Below, in pieces: positions 1 to 5,200 of a stretch of DNA of 5,200 bases (its first letter is position 1; every line of letters begins with the position of its first letter). The position numbers and the translations under genes were made by a program. Source of the DNA: an uncultured Alistipes sp. (GTDB taxonomy: Bacteria > Bacteroidota > Bacteroidia > Bacteroidales > Rikenellaceae); NCBI GenBank assembly GCA_947174575.1, contig CAMWJM010000106.1:1-5200 (forward strand), in the 5' to 3' direction. The notes under the pieces were generated by a model that was given only the letters and a program-made list of their open reading frames with translations, had not been told where the DNA came from and ran no database searches.

Positions 1-2163
1 ATCGAACCGCGAACCTCGCGCGTAGCGCTGTGCCGGGCCGCTGCCGTAGCCGCGGTCGTCCGGGCGGGGCGCCTGCTGCTGCCGCTGGAACCGATAGTCG
101 AACTTGCGGCGCAGCTCGTCGATCGCCGAAGCCCCCGCCGGGCGCGCTTGCGGACGTTCGTCGTCCTCGTCGACGACATTTTCGAGATATTGCGGGTCGA
201 CCTCGCGCAGAAAACAGCTCGGATGCGAGAACTCCATATTGCCCCACTTGAAGCGCATTTCGGCATAGGAGAGCGTCGCGGCGACCTTGGCGCGCGTGAG
301 GGCGACATAGAATAAGCGCCGCTCCTCCTCCAGTCCGTCGGGCGACTCCATGGCCCGCTGCGAGGGAAACAGATTCTCTTCGAGGCCGACGATATACACA
401 TATTTGTATTCGAGTCCCTTGGCCGAATGAACGGTCATCAGGGTCACTTTATTGCGATCCTCGGGGTCATCCTTGTCCATGTCGGTCGTCAGCATGACGT
501 TCTGCAGCCACTCCTCGACAGTCGCCTCCTCCTCGGGCTGCCGTTCGCCGCCCCGGATTTCGGCATCGCGCTGCTCCTTGAAGAGCTGCATCGAGTTCAG
601 CAGCTCCTCGATATTGTCGAGAGCCGACGCCGACTCGGGCGTATTTTCGGCCCGGTAGACCGCCAGGATGCCCGACTTCGACGCGATCTCCAGACCGAAG
701 TCGTACAACCCCTTTTCGGCCCGGACGTCGGCCAGCGAACGGATCAACGCCACGAACTCCGCGACTTTCCGGGCTATGGCCCGCTGCACGGCATCGGCGG
801 GCGCTTCGGCGACCAGAGCATCGACCGCCTCCCACATCGACACGCCGTGCTCGGCGGCCAGCTGCGCGATCCGCTCCACGGAAGTGTCGCCGATACCCCG
901 CGCGGGATAGTTGACGATGCGGCGGAACGCCTCGTCGTCGCGCGGATTGACGACCAGCCGGATGTAGGCCATCAAATCCTTGATCTCCTTGTGGTCGTAG
1001 AACGACGACCCCTTGTAGATGCGATAGGGAATGCCGCGCCGCCGCAAATTGTCCTCCAGCACGAGCGACTGGTTGTTGGTGCGGTAGAGGATCACGGCCT
1101 CGTCCCACCGGTCGCCGTCGGCCCGCACGCGGTCGCGCAGGTCGGAGACCACCATCTCGGCCTCCTCGCGGTCGGTCGCAGCCCTCAACACGCGGATCTT
1201 CTCGCCCCGGGCCCCCTCGGAAAAGCACTTCTTGTCCAGCTTCCTGGAGTTGCGCCGAATCACCGAATTGGCCGCCTCGACGATGGTTTGCGTCGACCGG
1301 TAATTCTGTTCGAGCTTGAACACCCGGGCATCGGGAAAATCCTTTTGAAACGACAGGATATTTTCGATCTTGGCCCCGCGGAACGAATAGATCGACTGCG
1401 CGTCGTCGCCCACGACACACACCCGCGAATGGGTCTGCGACAGTCGCCGGATGATGACATACTGCGCATAGTTGGTATCCTGGTACTCGTCGACCAGAAT
1501 ATACCGGAACTGCTCCTGATAACGGGCCAGCACATCGGGGCAGTCGCGCAGCAGGATGTTGGTTTGCAGCAGCAGATCGTCGAAATCCATGGCGCCGTTA
1601 TGTTTGCAACGCTGGCAATAGATGTTGTAGATATTGCCGAACTCGGGAATCTGCGCATGACGGTCTTCGGTAGCATACGACGCATTGGCCAGATAGGCGC
1701 CGGGCGTCACCAGACTGTTTTTGGCGAAAGATATGCGCGACGCAATCCGCGCGGGCTTGTACTTGTCGTCGTCGAGGTTCAGTTCGCGGACGATGGTCTT
1801 CAGCAGGTTCTTGCAGTCCGACGGCTCGTAGATCGTGAACGACTGGGGAAACCCTATGCGGTCGGCATTCTCGCGCAGAATCCGTGCGAAGACCGAGTGG
1901 AACGTCCCCATGCGGATGTAGCGGCTGCGGTTGTCGGGCAGCATCTGCGCGATGCGCTCGCGCATCTGCTCGGCGGCCTTGTTCGTAAAGGTGAGGGCCA
2001 AAATGTTCGACGGCGCTACCCCCTGAGCGATCATATAGGCGATGCGCGAGGTGAGCACCCGGGTTTTGCCCGATCCGGCGCCGGCGATGATGAGCGACGG
2101 CGAATCGTAGTTTTCGACCGCCGCACGCTGGGCGGAGTTGAGGCCTTCTAAAATATCCGACAC
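1..2163 (-). CDS. uvrD: UvrD/PcrA-type ATP-dependent DNA helicase (superfamily 1A), C-terminal end missing
   Basis: This is a 3'-to-5' DNA helicase of the UvrD/PcrA/Rep family, which unwinds DNA in the cytoplasm during excision repair, mismatch repair and replication-fork rescue. The 721 visible codons have no stop, so the gene continues past base 1. All main SF1A motifs are seen in order: Q-motif-like LNSAQ at residues 8-12, Walker A GAGSGKT at 28-34, Walker B DEYQD at 225-229, motif III GDDAQSIYSFRG at 252-263, motif IV QNYRST at 286-291, motif V HSAKGLE at 579-585 and motif VI VALTRAK at 620-626. From about residue 665 the protein becomes acidic and then Q/R/G-rich (RQQQAPRPDDRGYG), probably a disordered tail. 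Family members are usually about 720-780 residues, so little is missing. The start is the GTG at 2163-2161: no ATG lies in frame between it and the upstream stop at 2257-2259, and a promoter match lies just upstream. UvrD, PcrA and Rep cannot be told apart from sequence alone. Confidence 0.96.
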   Translation of the reverse strand, partial: MSDILEGLNSAQRAAVENYDSPSLIIAGAGSGKTRVLTSRIAYMIAQGVAPSNILALTFTNKAAEQMRERIAQMLPDNRSRYIRMGTFHSVFARILRENADRIGFPQSFTIYEPSDCKNLLKTIVRELNLDDDKYKPARIASRISFAKNSLVTPGAYLANASYATEDRHAQIPEFGNIYNIYCQRCKHNGAMDFDDLLLQTNILLRDCPDVLARYQEQFRYILVDEYQDTNYAQYVIIRRLSQTHSRVCVVGDDAQSIYSFRGAKIENILSFQKDFPDARVFKLEQNYRSTQTIVEAANSVIRRNSRKLDKKCFSEGARGEKIRVLRAATDREEAEMVVSDLRDRVRADGDRWDEAVILYRTNNQSLVLEDNLRRRGIPYRIYKGSSFYDHKEIKDLMAYIRLVVNPRDDEAFRRIVNYPARGIGDTSVERIAQLAAEHGVSMWEAVDALVAEAPADAVQRAIARKVAEFVALIRSLADVRAEKGLYDFGLEIASKSGILAVYRAENTPESASALDNIEELLNSMQLFKEQRDAEIRGGERQPEEEATVEEWLQNVMLTTDMDKDDPEDRNKVTLMTVHSAKGLEYKYVYIVGLEENLFPSQRAMESPDGLEEERRLFYVALTRAKVAATLSYAEMRFKWGNMEFSHPSCFLREVDPQYLENVVDEDDERPQARPAGASAIDELRRKFDYRFQRQQQAPRPDDRGYGSGPAQRYARGSRFD

Positions 2164-2189
2164 GGAATTGGGGTTGAATGATATGGTCG

Positions 2190-2221
2190 CAAAATTACGA
2201 TTTTTATTTTCCCCGTGCAAA
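2190..2221 (-). promoter_or_regulatory. Bacteroidetes-type promoter for the helicase gene
   Basis: On the minus strand, TTTG (2221-2218) is followed by 20 nt and then TAATTTTG (2197-2190). This is an exact match to the known Bacteroides sigma-ABfr consensus, TTTG at -33 and TAnnTTTG at -7, with the usual spacing. Transcription would start around 2186-2182, giving a leader of about 20 nt before the GTG at 2163. The -33 element lies inside the last codons of the upstream glycosidase gene. I see no Shine-Dalgarno sequence before the GTG, which is normal in Bacteroidetes. I see no terminator hairpin in the 40-bp gap, so read-through from the glycosidase is also possible. Confidence 0.75.
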
Positions 2222-3952
2222 CACCGCGGCCGCGAGGCGGCCCGTATACGGCCCGATCATCACGCCGTTGAAGCCGCGGGCCGTATGGGTGCTCAAGTTG
2301 CGCGTATCGACGCCTTGCGCCGCCACGACGAACGCTCCGTCGCCCGCGGCATACTCCAGATCGCAACTCCCGCCCTCGCCCCGCACCCGCAGCCGCAGGG
2401 ATTTTTTCGCATCGGCCGGCGGCAGCGGAATGAATGCGAGCGTCTCCGGCTCTTTTTCGACCCGCACGACGATCACCGCTTCGGCTCCGTCGCGCCGCAC
2501 CTTGCCGAAAAGCAGGTGGTGGCGTTCGTTCTGAAACAGCGCCAGTCCCGCGAACTGCCCCTCGGTCGGACGGCAGATCATCTCGGTCTCGACCGCGAAG
2601 TCGGTGTGCTGCTGGCGGCAGCCCACGAACGCCGGAGCGGCGACTTCGTCGATCGTATGCCCGTTGTCCCGCAATGTCAGCCCCCGGCGGTCGGTGCGGT
2701 ACCAGACGCTGCGGGGCGTGCGGAGCCGCAGCCAGCGATCGTCGAGACCCGCCGCGAAATCGGTGCTCCACGCGAAATTGCCGGTCTCGGGACGCAGTGC
2801 AGCGTCGGGTTCCAGCCCCTCTTTGCGCACCACCGTGGGCACCGCCTCGCCCGCAGGTAGGATGACCGGGTCTCCGTCGGCCCACGTCACGGGCAGCAGA
2901 AACGTCTCGCGCCCCGTGTTGTAGAAGTCGTCGGCATAGGGCCGACACCCCAAAAACACGGCGTACCACTCACCCGAAGGGGTTTCCACCATGTCGGCAT
3001 GGCCCGTGCTGGTCACTTTGTCGGGCCGGTCGGCGGGCAGATCGCGCTGTGTGAGGATCGGATTGTGCGCGCACGGCCGGTAGGGGCCTTTCGCATGACG
3101 CGACTTGAGCGCCACCTGCGCATGCCCCTCATAGGTGCCGCCCTCGGCCGCGAGCAGGACATATTCGCCGTCGTGTTTGTAGAGATGCGGCCCCTCCAGC
3201 CACTCGGGATGCGCCGCGAAGTCGATGCCGCCGTCGAGCAGCAGCACCGGTTCGCCCACGACGCGATCGGTCGCGGTGTCGTACTCCCGCAGCCACAAGG
3301 CCCGGTGGCTGTTCCATCGCCGCCCGCCCGGGGGCATGCCGTTGTGGAGCAGATAGGCCTTGCCGTCGTCGTCGAAGAAGAGCGACGGATCGATCCCCTC
3401 GACTTCGGGCAGCCGGATCGGATCGCTCCACCCGCCCGCGAAAGGATCGCGGCACTTGACCACGAAATTTTCGATGCCGTCGACGCAGGTGTTGACCACG
3501 TAGAACGTGTCGTTATGGGGATTGTAGCTGATGTCGGGCGCATAGATGCCCCGATTGAAGCGCAGCGAATCGAGCGGCGCCTGCTCCGCACGGTCGAGCA
3601 CGAAGCCCAGCGGCCGCCAGTGCACCAGATCGCGGCTGTGAAAGATCGGAATCGAGGGCCAGAACGTGAACGACGAGTTGACCAGAAAATAGTCGTCGCC
3701 CTTGCGGCAGATGCTCGGATCGGGGTGGAAACCGGCCAGCACGGGGTTGAAATACTCGTTTCGCGGGTCGACGGGCCGGTCGAACCGTGCGTCGCGGCCC
3801 TCATACGAAAACCGCACGAAACGCGCCTCGCCCTCGGCGGGGCGGCCGCAGCCGCCGGACAACAGCCCGGCCGCCAAAACCGGCAACAGGAAAATACGGA
3901 ATGCAATCACGACATAAAGGTAACGAAAAAGCGACGGCGGACAAAAATTCAT
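2204..3952 (-). CDS. Glycoside hydrolase family 43 lipoprotein (beta-xylosidase / alpha-L-arabinofuranosidase type)
   Basis: The product is a 582-residue exported GH43 enzyme, expected to remove xylose or arabinofuranose units from plant polysaccharides or oligosaccharides by an inverting mechanism. A hydrophobic signal (about residues 20-32) ends at LLSGGC with Cys35, so it is probably a lipoprotein; the lipobox is imperfect, with Leu at -4. The five-bladed propeller spans about residues 66-360. Likely catalytic residues are Asp78 in HPDPS (base), Asp188 in GIDPSLFFDD (pKa modulator) and Glu253 in LEGPH (acid). The GHAD motif at 317-320 and GRETFLLPVTW further on fit xylosidase-like GH43 members. 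Residues from about 380 to the end resemble the concanavalin-A-like C-terminal domain of GH43 beta-xylosidases. The exact substrate cannot be read from sequence. The ATG at 3952 may not be the true start: a GTG at 3910 would give a more typical 20-residue signal peptide. No SusC/SusD genes adjoin it. It is divergent from moxR and is followed 40 bp later by the helicase gene. Confidence 0.93.
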   Translation of the reverse strand: MNFCPPSLFRYLYVVIAFRIFLLPVLAAGLLSGGCGRPAEGEARFVRFSYEGRDARFDRPVDPRNEYFNPVLAGFHPDPSICRKGDDYFLVNSSFTFWPSIPIFHSRDLVHWRPLGFVLDRAEQAPLDSLRFNRGIYAPDISYNPHNDTFYVVNTCVDGIENFVVKCRDPFAGGWSDPIRLPEVEGIDPSLFFDDDGKAYLLHNGMPPGGRRWNSHRALWLREYDTATDRVVGEPVLLLDGGIDFAAHPEWLEGPHLYKHDGEYVLLAAEGGTYEGHAQVALKSRHAKGPYRPCAHNPILTQRDLPADRPDKVTSTGHADMVETPSGEWYAVFLGCRPYADDFYNTGRETFLLPVTWADGDPVILPAGEAVPTVVRKEGLEPDAALRPETGNFAWSTDFAAGLDDRWLRLRTPRSVWYRTDRRGLTLRDNGHTIDEVAAPAFVGCRQQHTDFAVETEMICRPTEGQFAGLALFQNERHHLLFGKVRRDGAEAVIVVRVEKEPETLAFIPLPPADAKKSLRLRVRGEGGSCDLEYAAGDGAFVVAAQGVDTRNLSTHTARGFNGVMIGPYTGRLAAAVFARGK

Positions 3953-3957
3953 CCGCC
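3936..3957. repeat. Inverted repeat GGCGGA-N10-TCCGCC at the glycosidase 5' end
   Basis: GGCGGA at 3936-3941 and TCCGCC at 3952-3957 form a perfect 6-bp inverted repeat with a 10-base AT-rich loop. On the plus strand it is followed by a T-rich run (3958-3972), which resembles a weak intrinsic terminator, although no plus-strand gene precedes it. On the minus strand it covers the ATG at 3952-3950 of the glycosidase. It could be an operator, a leader hairpin, a terminator of antisense transcripts, or chance. The match itself is certain; its function is unknown. Confidence 0.4.
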
Positions 3958-3965
3958 ATTTTTAT

Positions 3966-3984
3966 TATTTTTGCAATATCTTTG
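3966..3984 (+). promoter_or_regulatory. Probable moxR promoter with two -7 elements
   Basis: Two exact matches to the Bacteroidetes -7 consensus TAnnTTTG sit in tandem: TATTTTTG (3966-3973) and TATCTTTG (3977-3984). Neither has a TTTG at -33 with a 19-21 nt spacer, so the promoter would be a partial match. Using the second element, transcription would start near 3990 and leave a leader of about 45-50 nt before the ATG at 4038. The AT-rich setting, in a GC-rich region between divergent genes, supports a promoter here, but it also makes chance matches more likely. Confidence 0.5.
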
Positions 3985-4037
3985 TGCATCTTCTCGTCAA
4001 CGTCGAGTTACGGACAAACAGAAAACAAGCATACACT

Positions 4038-5036
<999 letters not shown>

Positions 5037-5042
5037 CCCGCG

Positions 5043-5200
5043 ATGCAGGAGAACGAGACCGATATTCTGCGGCGCGTCCGCAAGATCGAGATCAAGACCC
5101 GGGGGCTGTCGAACGAAATCTTCGCCGGCAAGTACCACACGGCGTTCCGCGGTCGGGGCATGTCGTTTTCCGAGGTGCGCGAATACCGCGCCGGCGACGA
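5043..5200 (+). CDS. DUF58 domain protein, N-terminal fragment only
   Basis: Only the first 52 codons and two further bases are in the window; the gene continues past 5200. The visible protein begins MQENETDILRRVRKIEI and carries the stretch FAGKYHTAFRGRGMSFSEVR at about residues 27-46, followed by EYRAGD. This matches the conserved N-terminal block of DUF58 proteins, which usually reads like an RGRGxxFxExRxYxxGDDxRxIDW pattern. DUF58 proteins have a von Willebrand A-like fold and are nearly always encoded next to moxR, with MoxR as the likely partner ATPase; their biochemical role is not settled. This version begins straight in the cytosolic domain, without the N-terminal membrane segments some DUF58 proteins have. 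The ATG lies 6 bp after the moxR stop with no visible Shine-Dalgarno sequence, which suggests translational coupling. Confidence 0.92.
   Translation, partial: MQENETDILRRVRKIEIKTRGLSNEIFAGKYHTAFRGRGMSFSEVREYRAGD

Noticed and set aside
427..2151. A 574-codon open frame on the plus strand, opposite the helicase gene.
   Set aside because: It runs codon-for-codon antisense to the helicase and arises because the GC-rich minus-strand gene avoids the codons that would be stops on the other strand. It shows no recognisable domain, while the minus-strand frame has every helicase motif in order.
2138..2860. A 240-codon plus-strand open frame opposite the glycosidase 3' half and the helicase start.
   Set aside because: It is antisense to two genes with clear family motifs, has Arg/His/Pro-rich composition typical of shadow frames, and matches no family I recognise.
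3914..3945. Minus-strand TTTG-N20-TACCTTTA as a glycosidase promoter.
   Set aside because: The last base of the -7 box is wrong and transcription would start at or past the GTG at 3910, leaving no leader and no usable start codon before the signal peptide.
3984..4037. In-frame GTG at 3984 as the moxR start, adding 18 residues.
   Set aside because: It overlaps the -7 promoter element, and the extra residues do not resemble MoxR N-termini; the ATG at 4038 fits the family length.

Overview
The window looks like chromosomal DNA from a GC-rich member of the Bacteroidales; Alistipes or a close relative is my best guess, not something the sequence proves. The basis is a Bacteroidetes-type promoter (TTTG, 20-nt spacer, TAATTTTG), start codons without Shine-Dalgarno sequences, a lipoprotein GH43 glycosidase, and a MoxR/DUF58 gene pair of the kind that heads Bacteroidetes aerotolerance-type (Bat) operons, all in GC-rich coding sequence.

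Layout: four protein genes in two divergent blocks. On the minus strand, a GH43 glycosidase lipoprotein gene (3952 down to 2204) is followed after a 40-bp gap by a UvrD/PcrA-type DNA helicase gene (from 2163 down, leaving the window at base 1 without a stop). On the plus strand, a MoxR-family AAA+ ATPase gene (4038-5036) is followed 6 bp later by the start of a DUF58 gene (5043, leaving the window at 5200). The two blocks diverge from an AT-rich intergenic region of about 85-127 bp, depending on the true GH43 start. No stretch longer than 300 bases lacks a gene.

How the genes relate: the helicase (DNA repair and replication) and the glycosidase (xylan or arabinan side-chain breakdown) have no functional link that I can see. 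The helicase appears to have its own promoter inside the 3' end of the glycosidase gene. The MoxR and DUF58 proteins very likely work together as an ATPase chaperone and its partner, with von Willebrand A-domain (BatA/BatB-like) genes expected just beyond the right edge.

I found no tRNA, rRNA, CRISPR array, insertion sequence or phage element. I do not see an undescribed system here. The points worth a second look are regulatory: the embedded helicase promoter, a palindrome that covers the upstream ATG of the glycosidase, the uncertain glycosidase start, and two overlapping-range -7 elements before moxR.
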